In this document: positions 16,113-23,959 of the stretch, piece by piece
Position numbering within the stretch: the stretch's first letter is position 1
How the letters are laid out: the number at the start of each line of letters is the position of its first letter
Assembly (NCBI RefSeq): GCF_015356825.1
Contig: NZ_JAACYW010000071.1
Span: 1 to 43,499, forward strand
Source: Catenulispora rubra
GTDB lineage: Bacteria; Actinomycetota; Actinomycetes; Streptomycetales; Catenulisporaceae
DNA: 43,499 bases
Direction of reading: 5' to 3'
Translations under genes and position numbers: made by a program
Notes under the pieces: model-generated
Told to the model about the DNA's origin: nothing
Databases searched by the model: none
What the model saw: the letters and a program-made list of their open reading frames with translations, nothing else

Positions 16113-16895
16113 ATGACCACGACATCTCAGGCCGAATCCACATCAGAGTCCAGATTCGATACAGAATCCGAAGCCGAATCAGAGATCGAGTTCACGCTGC
16201 GGGCCACGCCGGTGCTCGACCACCAGTCGGCGGCGATCGCGGAGTTCGTCGCCGAGGTGGCGCCGGGCAGTGCCGCGGGTGCGCGCGACGCGACCGGTGG
16301 CGCCGGTACAGCTGCCGAAGCCAGTGCCGCCGGTGCCGACGTCCGCGAGCAGTGCCGGGCCTTGTTCTACGCGGTCCGGGACGGCATCGACTACGAGGTC
16401 TTCGATACCGGCCTGCGCGACCAGGACCTGGCGGGCAGCGCGGTGCTCGATGCCGGACGCGGCTTCTGCCTGCACAAGTCGATCCTGTACGCGACGGCGG
16501 TCCGGCACCTCGGGGTGCCGTCGCGGCTGGCCTCGAGCCTGGTCCGCAACCATCTGTCCTCACCGGAGCTCACCGCGCTGGTCGGCGGGGAGGTGTTCCT
16601 GCACTGGTACGTCGAGATCCACCTCGACGGCCGATGGGTCAAGGTGACGCCGGTCTTCAACCGCCTGCTGTGCCGGATGTACGGGATCGCGCCGTTGGAG
16701 TTCGAAGGGATACACCACGCCTTCGATCCGCAGGGGCTCAAGCGCATGGAGTTCCTGGGCGACGTGCGCCTGCATCCCGACCCGACCCCGGACCGCATCA
16801 GAGAGCTGATCCAGAGCGCGCATCCCGCGATGGTCGCCCCGGACCTGCGGGTGCCGAGCCGAGGCCGCTTCGCCGGATCCGGCTCGCCTTCCTGA
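16113..16895 (+). CDS. Transglutaminase-like cysteine enzyme
   Basis: 260 residues, starting 4 bases after the flavoprotein stop. The first 78 residues are Ser/Glu- then Ala-rich and probably disordered or weakly conserved. The core is a transglutaminase/arylamine-type fold: GRGFCLHKSILYATAVRHLGVPSRL with C119, and FLHWYVEIHLDGRWVKVTPVFN with H164. The third residue, usually an Asp in a DP(T) motif, reads T179-P180, so either N183 or D205 completes the site or the activity is altered. In the operon it may release the finished ring from the carrier by thioester hydrolysis, since no thioesterase is present; this is inference. Confidence 0.75.
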   Translation: MTTTSQAESTSESRFDTESEAESEIEFTLRATPVLDHQSAAIAEFVAEVAPGSAAGARDATGGAGTAAEASAAGADVREQCRALFYAVRDGIDYEVFDTGLRDQDLAGSAVLDAGRGFCLHKSILYATAVRHLGVPSRLASSLVRNHLSSPELTALVGGEVFLHWYVEIHLDGRWVKVTPVFNRLLCRMYGIAPLEFEGIHHAFDPQGLKRMEFLGDVRLHPDPTPDRIRELIQSAHPAMVAPDLRVPSRGRFAGSGSPS

Positions 16896-16948
16896 CCCGG
16901 CCGAACCACTCCCCGAAGACCACTCCACCGAAGAAGGGACAAGCAACC

Positions 16949-17977
16949 ATGCCCCGGTTGACCATCAGCCCGGAAGTCGCCGACGCCCTGGGCCGCCGTT
17001 CGATCCTGGCCCTGGAGACCTCGGTCATCGCCGGCGGCCTGCCCTACCCGGCCAATCTGGAGTCGGCGCAGGCCGTGGACGGCGCCGCCCGCGAAGGCGG
17101 CGCGGTACCGGCCCGGATCGCGGTGCTCGACGGAGCGTTGCACGTCGGGCTCACCGACGAGCAGTTGCAGCGGGTCGCCGAGGATACGACGGCGGTCAAG
17201 GCGTCGGTGCGCGACATCGGCCGGGTCGCGGCCGAGGGCGGCATCGGTGCGCTGACCGTCTCGGGGGCCGTCCACGGCGCCCGGCTGGCCGGGATCGAGG
17301 TGCTGGCGGTCGCCGGGATCGGCGGGGTGCACCGCGGCGCGGCGACCAGCTTCGACGTCTCCGCGGACCTGCCCGCCTTCGTGCGGAACCGGGTGGCGGT
17401 GTTCTGCGCCGGCGTGAAGTCGATCCTGGACGCCGGGCTGACGCTGGAATGGCTGGAGACGTACTCGGTGCCGGTGGTCGGCTACCGCTGCGACGAGTTC
17501 CCGGGCTACGTCAGCGTCTCCTCGGGGCGGCCGAACCCGCACCGGCTGGACGACCTCGGCCTGATCGCGCGCTCGGTGCTGGCGCACTGGGACACCGGGG
17601 CCGAGGGCGGGTTCCTCGTCACGCATCCGATCGCGGCCGAGCACGGCGTCCCGTTCGACGTGCTGGAGGCCCGCATCGCCGAGGCGGAGGTCGCGGCGCG
17701 GGAGGCGCGGGTGACCGGGCCGGACATCACGCCGTTCCTGTTGAAGGAGCTGGCCCGCAACTCCGGCGGGCAGACGTCGGCGGCGAACCGGGAGGTGCTG
17801 CTGTCGACGACGCGGCTCGGCGCGGAGTTCGCGGTGCGGCTGTTCGAGGAACGGCTCGCGGCGGCCGCCGGTGTCCCGGCTGCCAGCGTCAACGTCGAGG
17901 CGGCTGGGGCGGCCGAGGTGGCCGAAGCGGCCGAAGCGGCCGAGGTCTTCGCCGGAGCGCGAGGCGCAACCTCATGA
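16949..17977 (+). CDS. Pseudouridine-5'-phosphate glycosidase-family C-glycosynthase (SdmA/AlnA type)
   Basis: 342 residues from ATG at 16949 with AAGAAGGGA upstream. It follows PsuG throughout: LETSVIAGGLPYPAN with E23, AVKASVRDI with K84, SFDVSADL with D139, CAGVKSILDAGLTLEWLET with K157, and TSAAN with N280, matching E31, K93, D149, K166 and N289 of the E. coli enzyme. PsuG reversibly forms the C-C bond between uracil and ribose 5-phosphate. Relatives in antibiotic clusters (SdmA in showdomycin, AlnA in alnumycin) join ribose 5-phosphate to other acceptors. Residues 313-342 are an Ala/Glu tail. No uridine-catabolic psuK kinase is adjacent; instead a phosphatase gene overlaps its stop (ATGA), which favours synthesis over degradation. 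Confidence 0.93.
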   Translation: MPRLTISPEVADALGRRSILALETSVIAGGLPYPANLESAQAVDGAAREGGAVPARIAVLDGALHVGLTDEQLQRVAEDTTAVKASVRDIGRVAAEGGIGALTVSGAVHGARLAGIEVLAVAGIGGVHRGAATSFDVSADLPAFVRNRVAVFCAGVKSILDAGLTLEWLETYSVPVVGYRCDEFPGYVSVSSGRPNPHRLDDLGLIARSVLAHWDTGAEGGFLVTHPIAAEHGVPFDVLEARIAEAEVAAREARVTGPDITPFLLKELARNSGGQTSAANREVLLSTTRLGAEFAVRLFEERLAAAAGVPAASVNVEAAGAAEVAEAAEAAEVFAGARGATS

Positions 17978-18663
17978 CCGCCGTCCTGTTCGACCTCGAC
18001 GGCACGCTCGCCGACACCCCGGGCGCCATCGCCCGCATCCTCGCCGACATGTGCCCGCTCGCGCCGTCCGAACGCCTGGCAGCCAGTGTCGGACGGCCCA
18101 TCGCAGGGCTCTTCGCCGAAATCCTCGTGGCGGACGAGGACTCCCCCGCGGTGCGCGTCGCGGTCTCCGAGTTCCGCGCGCGGTTCGCCGACGAGGTGGT
18201 GCCGCACGCCGCGAACCTGGTGTTCCCCGCGATCCGCGGGCTCCTCGACGAACTCGTCGCCGCCTGCCGGCCGATCGCTGTCGTGACGAGCAAGTCGCCG
18301 GCGGGTGCCTCGGAATTCCTGGAGGCCGCCGGGCTCGCGCCGTACTTCCCGGTGACGGTCGGCTTCGTCCCGGGCGTCCCCGGCAAGCCCGCGCCCGACC
18401 AGGCCCTCGCGGCAGCGAAGGCCCTGGGCGTCGAACCCGCCGACTGCGTCGTGGTCGGCGACAGCACCGACGACATGAAGATGGCCGTCGCCGCCGGGAT
18501 GCGCGGCGTCGGCGTCGCGTACGGCGTCGCGTCGCTCCCGGACCTGCGCGCGGCCGGCGCCGCGCAGGCAGCTCAGACCTCTGATGATCTCGCCCCGCTG
18601 CTCCTTCCCGAAGAACACCGTCCCCTCACCACCGTTTCCCCCCACACCGAGGTGTCACCGTGA
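17974..18663 (+). CDS. HAD-family phosphatase (AlnB-like)
   Basis: 229 residues, ATG overlapping the stop of the C-glycosynthase gene. Motifs: FDLDGT with D7 and D9, VVTSKSP (T105-S106), GKPAPD (K138) and GDSTDDM (D163, D167), with a phosphoglycolate-phosphatase-type cap between residues 15 and 85. It probably removes the 5'-phosphate from the C-nucleoside monophosphate before export, as AlnB does with AlnA in alnumycin biosynthesis. The last 20 residues are a variable Pro/Thr tail. Its stop overlaps the GTG start of the exporter. Confidence 0.9.
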   Translation: MTAVLFDLDGTLADTPGAIARILADMCPLAPSERLAASVGRPIAGLFAEILVADEDSPAVRVAVSEFRARFADEVVPHAANLVFPAIRGLLDELVAACRPIAVVTSKSPAGASEFLEAAGLAPYFPVTVGFVPGVPGKPAPDQALAAAKALGVEPADCVVVGDSTDDMKMAVAAGMRGVGVAYGVASLPDLRAAGAAQAAQTSDDLAPLLLPEEHRPLTTVSPHTEVSP

Positions 18664-20069
18664 CCACATATGAGAACTCTGACGTCGCCGTCAGCCGCGA
18701 CACGTCATCCGCTTCGGCCCGAACGGCCGGGCTGCTGCTGCTCTCGCTGGCGCAGTTCCTGATCGCGCTGGACTACTCCGTCATCTACGTCGCGCTGCCC
18801 AGCATCGGGCACAGCCTGAAGCTGGGGCCGGACACGTTACAGTGGGTGGTGTCCGCCTACGCCGTGCTGTTCGCGGGGTTCCTGCTCGTGAGCGGCCGCG
18901 CCGGGGACCGCTATGGCGCGCGCCGGATCCTGATCGCGGCGCTGGTGCTGTTCGGGCTGGCGGCGACGGCCGGCGGTTTGGCGAACTCCGGCGGGCTGCT
19001 GCTGACGGCGCGCGGCGCGCAGGGGCTCGGGGCGGCGTTGATGCAGCCCGCGATCATCGCGCTGATCAACCGCACGTTCGAGGCGGGGCCGGCGCGGGAG
19101 AAGGCGCTGGCGGTGTGGGGCACGATCGGGGCGTCGGGGCTGGCTGCCGGGGCGCTGCTCGGCGGCGTGCTGACGTCGGCGTCGTGGCGCTGGACAATGC
19201 TGGTGAACCTGCCGGTGGCGGTGGTGTGCGCGGTGGCTGCGCCGCGGCTGCTGCCGTCGGACGGCCGGCGCGGGGACCAGCGGGCGCTGAGCACGGTCGG
19301 GGCGGTGCTGGCGACGACGGCGTCGTTGGCGGTCGTCAGTGCTCTGACGTTCGCGGCGGTGCACGGCTGGACCGACGGCCGGACGATCGGCTTCGGCGTG
19401 GGCGGGGTGCTGCTGGTCGCCGGGTTCGTGTGGCACGAGCGCACCTCGGCGGCGCCGCTGATCGACCGCGCGCTGCGCTCGAACGCGATGCTGCGGCTCG
19501 GCGCGGCCTCGACGGCGTTGTACATGGCGAGCGTCGGCGCGGAGTTCTATGTCATCACCCTGATCCTGCAGAACCGCTACGGCTACAGCCCGCTGCGCGC
19601 GGGTCTGGGCTTCCTGCCGCTGGCGCTGTGCATCGTGGCGGGCAACATGCTCGCCGGGCGGTTCATCGCGCGCGTGGGGGCGGTGCGGCTGCTGACGATC
19701 GCATTCGTGCTGGACGCGGCGGGGCTGGCGATCCTGGCGGCGTCGGCGGGCGGGACCGGGTACGCGACGCACATGCTGCCGGGGATCGTGGTGTCCGGGA
19801 TCGGGCACGGGCTGACGTACACGTCGATGTTCGTCACCGGCACCGGCGGGCTGCGCGACGAGGACCAGGGCACGGCCGGCGCGGTGCTGACGACCAGCCA
19901 GTACATGAGCGCGGCGGCGTCGTTGGCGATCCTGGTGCTGGTGATGGGGTCGCCGTCGGCGGCCGGGACCTACCGGAACGCGTTCCTGACGACGGCGGCG
20001 TTCGCGGCGGCCGGCGCGCTGGTCGCCGGCGCGGTGACGGCGGTGCGGGGCCCGCGGGGCGCGCGATGA
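18660..20069 (+). CDS. MFS drug exporter (DHA2/EmrB-type)
   Basis: 469 residues from GTG at 18660, overlapping the previous stop. Many hydrophobic helices; LIALDYSVIYVALPSIG in helix 1 and GRAGDRYGARR between helices 2 and 3 are the drug:H+ antiporter signatures, and the number of helices fits the 12-14 TM DHA2 group. Expected to export the nucleoside and confer self-resistance. Leu60 is encoded by TTA (18837-18839), a rare codon that in streptomycetes makes translation depend on the bldA tRNA. Confidence 0.9.
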   Translation: MTTYENSDVAVSRDTSSASARTAGLLLLSLAQFLIALDYSVIYVALPSIGHSLKLGPDTLQWVVSAYAVLFAGFLLVSGRAGDRYGARRILIAALVLFGLAATAGGLANSGGLLLTARGAQGLGAALMQPAIIALINRTFEAGPAREKALAVWGTIGASGLAAGALLGGVLTSASWRWTMLVNLPVAVVCAVAAPRLLPSDGRRGDQRALSTVGAVLATTASLAVVSALTFAAVHGWTDGRTIGFGVGGVLLVAGFVWHERTSAAPLIDRALRSNAMLRLGAASTALYMASVGAEFYVITLILQNRYGYSPLRAGLGFLPLALCIVAGNMLAGRFIARVGAVRLLTIAFVLDAAGLAILAASAGGTGYATHMLPGIVVSGIGHGLTYTSMFVTGTGGLRDEDQGTAGAVLTTSQYMSAAASLAILVLVMGSPSAAGTYRNAFLTTAAFAAAGALVAGAVTAVRGPRGAR

Positions 20070-20788
20070 GCGGCGGCGTGCGGCGCCTCGGCATTCTGGT
20101 CGTGCACAACGATCCGGTGCCCGAGGCGGAGATCTGGCGTGCCGCGCCGCCTGGAGTGGAGATCGTCACGGGCCGCTTTGCTCTGCAACGCGCTCCCGGC
20201 GAGGAGTACTTGGGGGAATCGGTCGAGGACTTCCTCAGCGAGGGGGTTCGCCGCACGCTCGCGGATCTCAGCGATGCCGGCGCTGACGCGTTGGCGCTGT
20301 GTTTCGTGTCGGTGAGCGTCTTCGGCGGCTCGGCGTTCGACACGGGCTTCGCCGAGGCGGTGAAGGCGGCGACCGGCGTTCCCGCGTTCACCGCCGGCGA
20401 GGCGCTTCGGCAGCGTCTCAGCGCCCTGAAACCGTCCGACCCGCTGCTGATCGCGCCGCCGTGGTTCACCGACCGCACGGTCGCCGGCACCGCGGCGTAC
20501 CTGGGCCTGCCGCCGGACATCCGCACCCACCGCTACGACCTGGGCCCGGCCTGGGACACGGGCACCCGCCAGGACCTGTTCGACCGCGGCGCCAAGGGCC
20601 ACATCCCGCACACCGCACTGCGCGACCAGATCCTCGCCGCCGCGACCCCGACCACCGACGCGATCCTGATCCCCGGCAGCGGCTTCCGAACCCTGGACGC
20701 CGCCGCGGAGGTGGAGCGGAAGTTGGGGGTGCCGGTGGTGAGTGCCAACTCGGCGGTGTTGGGGCGGGGGTTGGAGGTGGCGGGCTGA
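20066..20788 (+). CDS. Asp/Glu racemase-superfamily protein, closest in pattern to arylmalonate decarboxylase/maleate isomerase, without the usual cysteines
   Basis: 240 residues, ATGA overlap with the exporter gene. GADALALCFVSVSVFGGSAFD and AILIPGSGFRTLDAAAEVERKLGVPVVSANSA match the two half-site loops of arylmalonate decarboxylase and maleate cis-trans isomerase. In those enzymes the second loop carries the catalytic Cys (SCGG or SCTN); here it reads P203-G-S-G. In the first loop C79 is one position off the isomerase Cys. The chemistry must differ: possible roles are decarboxylation of the pyrrole carboxylate, or binding/opening of a maleimide-like product for protection. Last gene of the operon, convergent with the next at 4 bases. 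Confidence 0.78.
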   Translation: MSGGVRRLGILVVHNDPVPEAEIWRAAPPGVEIVTGRFALQRAPGEEYLGESVEDFLSEGVRRTLADLSDAGADALALCFVSVSVFGGSAFDTGFAEAVKAATGVPAFTAGEALRQRLSALKPSDPLLIAPPWFTDRTVAGTAAYLGLPPDIRTHRYDLGPAWDTGTRQDLFDRGAKGHIPHTALRDQILAAATPTTDAILIPGSGFRTLDAAAEVERKLGVPVVSANSAVLGRGLEVAG

Positions 20789-20792
20789 CCGC

Positions 20793-21059
20793 TCAGGCGA
20801 AAACCACGATCGCCAGCACGACCGTCGCCACCCCGGACACGGTCACCGCGAGACCGGTGACCACGCACAGGGTGGCGACCACTGCCTCGGCCAGCCAGAA
20901 ACGTTCGCGGGCCACGGTGATGTCGGCCGGGTCGTAGACGATCTCCACCTCGGCGGCGGGTGTCGCGCGGACCCGCTGCCTGAGCGAGCGCGCGCCGACC
21001 CAGCACATGATGACGCCGACCGGCAGCAGACCCACCGCGAGCACCAACAACAACCGCAT
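20793..21059 (-). CDS. Small membrane protein, two hydrophobic segments, function unknown
   Basis: 88 residues with hydrophobic stretches at about 2-24 and 58-88, separated by a charged segment (RSLRQRVRATPAAEVEIVYDPADITVARERFW). No Shine-Dalgarno is evident before the ATG. It ends 4 bases from the convergent end of the biosynthetic operon. I do not recognise a family. The two-helix layout and good codon bias make it likely to be real. Confidence 0.55.
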   Translation of the reverse strand: MRLLLVLAVGLLPVGVIMCWVGARSLRQRVRATPAAEVEIVYDPADITVARERFWLAEAVVATLCVVTGLAVTVSGVATVVLAIVVFA

Positions 21060-21176
21060 ACTGTCAGCATCGGCGCGGGCGGTCAGCGACTCTTCTCCCA
21101 GGCTGCCGGTTCGGCGGTACGTGCTGCGCCGTCGGCGCTGCTCGGCAGGGGTATCAGAGCACTGTCGCGGTTGCGA

Positions 21177-22601
21177 TCATGAGGCGAGCACTGTCAGCAG
21201 CCGATCCACGATCTCCAGTGCCTCGGGCTGCGTGCCGCCGGAGACGCGCACGATCTCCCGTCCCGCCCGGGACGCCACGGCCAGCGCGCCCACCGACTGC
21301 GTGGCCTCCGCCAGTTCGATCGCGGTGCGGACGTGGCGGAGCGCGGCGTCCGTGTCGCCTTCGCCGAGGCAGGCCAGGGCCAGGTGGCCGAGGACCAGGG
21401 CGAGGACCTTGCCGGGCTCGTAGCGGATGGCCGCCTCGGTGAGCGCGACGCGCGCCTCGGTGTGGCGGCCGAGGGCCAGGTAGGCCGAGCCGGCCAGGCG
21501 TTGGTAGGTGCGGGGCGTGCAGACGCCGGGTGCCGGGTCGTCGGGGCTGATGGCCGCCATCGCGCCGCGGGCCGTGGTGAGGGCCCGGTCGCATTCGGCG
21601 GCGTTGCCGAGGATCGCGTGGCCTTCGGCGGCGTGCAGGCGCGCCAGGGCGAACAGGGCCTCGCTGACCGGTGCGGCGATGACGGCGGCCTGCACGCAGC
21701 GGCGGACCCCGGCGCGCGGGTCGCCGCCGTAGAGGCCCACGAAGGCCGCGCGCAGGGTCGCGGTGACTTGCAGGACCGAGTCGCCGGCCTGTCCGGCGCG
21801 GCGGGCTGCTCGGTCGAAGAACTCCTCGGCGGTCGAGGAGTCGCGGCGGCCGGCGGCGTCCCACATGAGGCGGCCGACGAGGAGGGCGGTCTCGGCTTCG
21901 GCGACATCGAGGTCGCGGCGCCAGCGGATGGGGCTGACCGAGCCGGCCGGGTGAGCCATGCCGCCGGGACGGGACGGGACGGGGACACCGGTCGCGGACG
22001 TCATGGGCTGCGCGGATGGCGCGGTAGTCGTGCCAGTCGTGCCAGTCGCGCCAGTCGCGCCAGTCGCGACGTCCGACAGCGAGGCGCCGATCAAGAACCG
22101 CTCCGATAACGAAGGCGCGTTCAAAGGCGCCTCGATCGCGCCGCCGAAGGAGTACGCGCCATCTGAGAAACCAGAGGAACCGGCCGAGCCCGCTCCCCCG
22201 GCCGCGCGCAGCGCCTCGACCCGCCCCAGCAATCCCGCGGCCTGCACCACCAGTCCCATCTCCGGCCGCGCCTCGTACTCGGCCGCCAGCTTCGCGACCT
22301 CCTCGCGGACCCCGGCGATGGCCGCCAGGCGGCCGTCGTCCGTGCTTTCCCAGCCCCCTGCGAAAGTCAGCGGCCCCTCGGGCGACAGCAGCCGCTCCAG
22401 GTCCTGCAGCCCGACGCCGAGCGCCCGCGCGATCTGCGGCCGTTTCCCGGGCAGCGGCGTGGTGCATCCGCTCTCCCAGCGCACCACCGTGGACACCTCG
22501 ACCCCGGCCCGCGCGGCGAACGCCTCCTGCGTGAGCCCGGCCGCCTCGCGGGCGCGGGCCAGACCCACCCGGCGGAGCCTGGACTGCCTGGGCTTGGCCA
22601 T
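21177..22601 (-). CDS. XRE-family regulator with TPR-like C-terminal region
   Basis: 474 residues, ATG at 22601 with an AAGGGGGA site upstream. Residues 10-60 are a Cro/C1-type helix-turn-helix (GLARAREAAGLTQEAFAARAGVEVSTVVRWESG). A Ser/Gly/Thr-rich middle (about 130-225), including a tandem TGATGATG stretch, leads to helical-repeat segments from about 235 onward (EALFALARLHAAEGHAILGN, TYQRLAGSAYLALGRHTEA) as in actinobacterial transcriptional regulators with TPRs. Leu165 is a TTA codon (22107-22109). Divergent from an unrecognised gene; target unknown. It is not obviously tied to the neighbouring biosynthetic operon. Confidence 0.88.
   Translation of the reverse strand: MAKPRQSRLRRVGLARAREAAGLTQEAFAARAGVEVSTVVRWESGCTTPLPGKRPQIARALGVGLQDLERLLSPEGPLTFAGGWESTDDGRLAAIAGVREEVAKLAAEYEARPEMGLVVQAAGLLGRVEALRAAGGAGSAGSSGFSDGAYSFGGAIEAPLNAPSLSERFLIGASLSDVATGATGATGTTGTTTAPSAQPMTSATGVPVPSRPGGMAHPAGSVSPIRWRRDLDVAEAETALLVGRLMWDAAGRRDSSTAEEFFDRAARRAGQAGDSVLQVTATLRAAFVGLYGGDPRAGVRRCVQAAVIAAPVSEALFALARLHAAEGHAILGNAAECDRALTTARGAMAAISPDDPAPGVCTPRTYQRLAGSAYLALGRHTEARVALTEAAIRYEPGKVLALVLGHLALACLGEGDTDAALRHVRTAIELAEATQSVGALAVASRAGREIVRVSGGTQPEALEIVDRLLTVLAS
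22027..22069. repeat. Tandem 9-bp repeat inside the XRE gene
   Basis: Four full copies of GTCGYGCCA (22027-22062) plus a partial fifth (22063-22069), in frame, encoding alternating Thr/Gly/Ala. Copy number could vary by slippage without breaking the frame. Confidence 0.8.
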
Positions 22602-22913
22602 GAATGTCCCCCTTTCGTGCGCACTCCAGACTGCGATCGACGGTATGCGGACAGTCAGCGATATCGGCCAGCATACTTATAGGTCAGGCCTGCTGTCGCA
22701 TGGTCCGTGCATGGTCGCCGCACGGTCGGTGCGCTTCCCGAACCGGGCGTTTTCGGATTGGGTAATCCGCGTTCGGATTCGGGCCCTGACAACAGGCAAA
22801 ACGGAGGCGGTGGCAGGCGGTGTGCAGACACTGTGCGGCCTGTTTGCCCATGCCAGCGCACGGATGGCGGCGGTGATCCCCCGCGGGGCCTCGGTGCCGG
22901 GAGAGGTCCTTCC
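22602..22913. promoter_or_regulatory. Divergent intergenic region with CGGATT repeats
   Basis: This 312-base gap separates the XRE gene from the divergent unknown gene. It holds a hairpin or operator-like palindrome, CGGATT-GGGT-AATCCG (22754-22769), and a second direct TTCGGATT at 22772-22779, 20 bases after the first at 22752-22759. An XRE-binding role is plausible. GTATGC/GCATAC arms (22642-22647 and about 22669-22674) are another weak inverted pair. No convincing coding sequence is seen here. Confidence 0.45.
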
Positions 22914-23888
22914 GTGGTGAAGCGCAGGGGATCCGGCGAAGGCCACCTCAAATTGGTCTGGGATCCGGCGGGTCTGGACCGGCGGCTGGCCACTACGACC
23001 CAGGAACTCCGGGTCGGCCGCTATGCCCTGGCCGGCGAACTGCTGGCCGACCGGCAGGCCGGCGAGGACGTGCGCGACTACCGCTACCTGATCCTGGCCC
23101 AGATCGCGGCGTCCAACGGGGTGGACACCGCCTGGCTGGCCGAGGAGCCGGACAGCCCCGAGGCGGCGCTGTTGCGGTTGCGGGCCAACGTCATCAGGGC
23201 TCTGCAAGCGCACCGCGCGCGCCATCCCAAGGCCGACGGGCTCGTCGATCTGGCGCGGACGCAGTGCCTGGAGACCGCCGAGCGGTTCCCGGAGGACCCG
23301 CTGCCCTGGATCGCACTGCTCCACCTGGCCCCGGCCGCGCCGCAGAACGTCCCGGGCCCGCCGGAGCTCCAGGTCGTCGGCCCGTGGCACACGATGGGCC
23401 AGCTGTGGAAACGCGATCCGTGGAACCGCGAGGCGCACCACCGGCTGCTGGCCGCGGTCGGGCCGAAGAGCGGCGGGTCGGTGTCCGCGGTGTCCGGGGT
23501 CGCGCACTGGATCAGCAGTCAGGCGCCGAGCGGGTCGGCACTGCTGGTGCTCCAGCTGGTGGCCTTCATCGAGGCGTTCCGCCAGCAGTTGGAACGCAAC
23601 GATCTCAACAGAGTCCTGCTGACCTACCGCAACTGGTCGACCGCGTACGCGGAGCAGGAGACAGAACGCTGCTACACCCAGTGGTTCCTCCCGAGCGGCG
23701 GGAACGGTGTACTGCTGCCGGACCTGCACCACCTGGCGCACGCCCTGTGGGCCGGCTCGCAGTGGCGGCCGGCGGCCCGGGTCTTCGACGTCATCGGACC
23801 GTACGCGATGACCACGCCGTGGTCCCTGCACGGCAATCCGGAACAGGTTCTGGCCATGGCCAGGGAGCGCTGTATGTCAGAACTCTGA
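22914..23888 (+). CDS. Unrecognised protein, probably helical
   Basis: 324 residues from GTG at 22914 (GGGAGAGG 7 bases upstream); GTG at 22917 is an alternative, and the longer open frame upstream has no ribosome binding site and unnatural composition. No signal peptide or membrane segment. Conserved-looking, tryptophan-rich stretches such as DPLPWIALLHLAP, LWKRDPWNREAHHRLL and WFLPSGGNGVLLPDLHHLAHALW suggest a structured alpha-helical protein, possibly of TPR type. It lies 71 bases before an amino acid permease on the same strand and divergent from the XRE regulator. I do not assign a function. Confidence 0.8.
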   Translation: MVKRRGSGEGHLKLVWDPAGLDRRLATTTQELRVGRYALAGELLADRQAGEDVRDYRYLILAQIAASNGVDTAWLAEEPDSPEAALLRLRANVIRALQAHRARHPKADGLVDLARTQCLETAERFPEDPLPWIALLHLAPAAPQNVPGPPELQVVGPWHTMGQLWKRDPWNREAHHRLLAAVGPKSGGSVSAVSGVAHWISSQAPSGSALLVLQLVAFIEAFRQQLERNDLNRVLLTYRNWSTAYAEQETERCYTQWFLPSGGNGVLLPDLHHLAHALWAGSQWRPAARVFDVIGPYAMTTPWSLHGNPEQVLAMARERCMSEL

Positions 23889-23959
23889 ACCGGCGGCCGC
23901 GTCCGCCCTCGCGTGGCATGTCCTTCGCACCCCCCTTCCCCCCAAAAGAGGTACGGCAG

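Noticed and set aside
16949..17977. Pseudouridine catabolism (psuG/psuK)
   Set aside because: No psuK kinase is next to it; an overlapping HAD phosphatase, exporter, SARP and carrier-protein genes point to biosynthesis.
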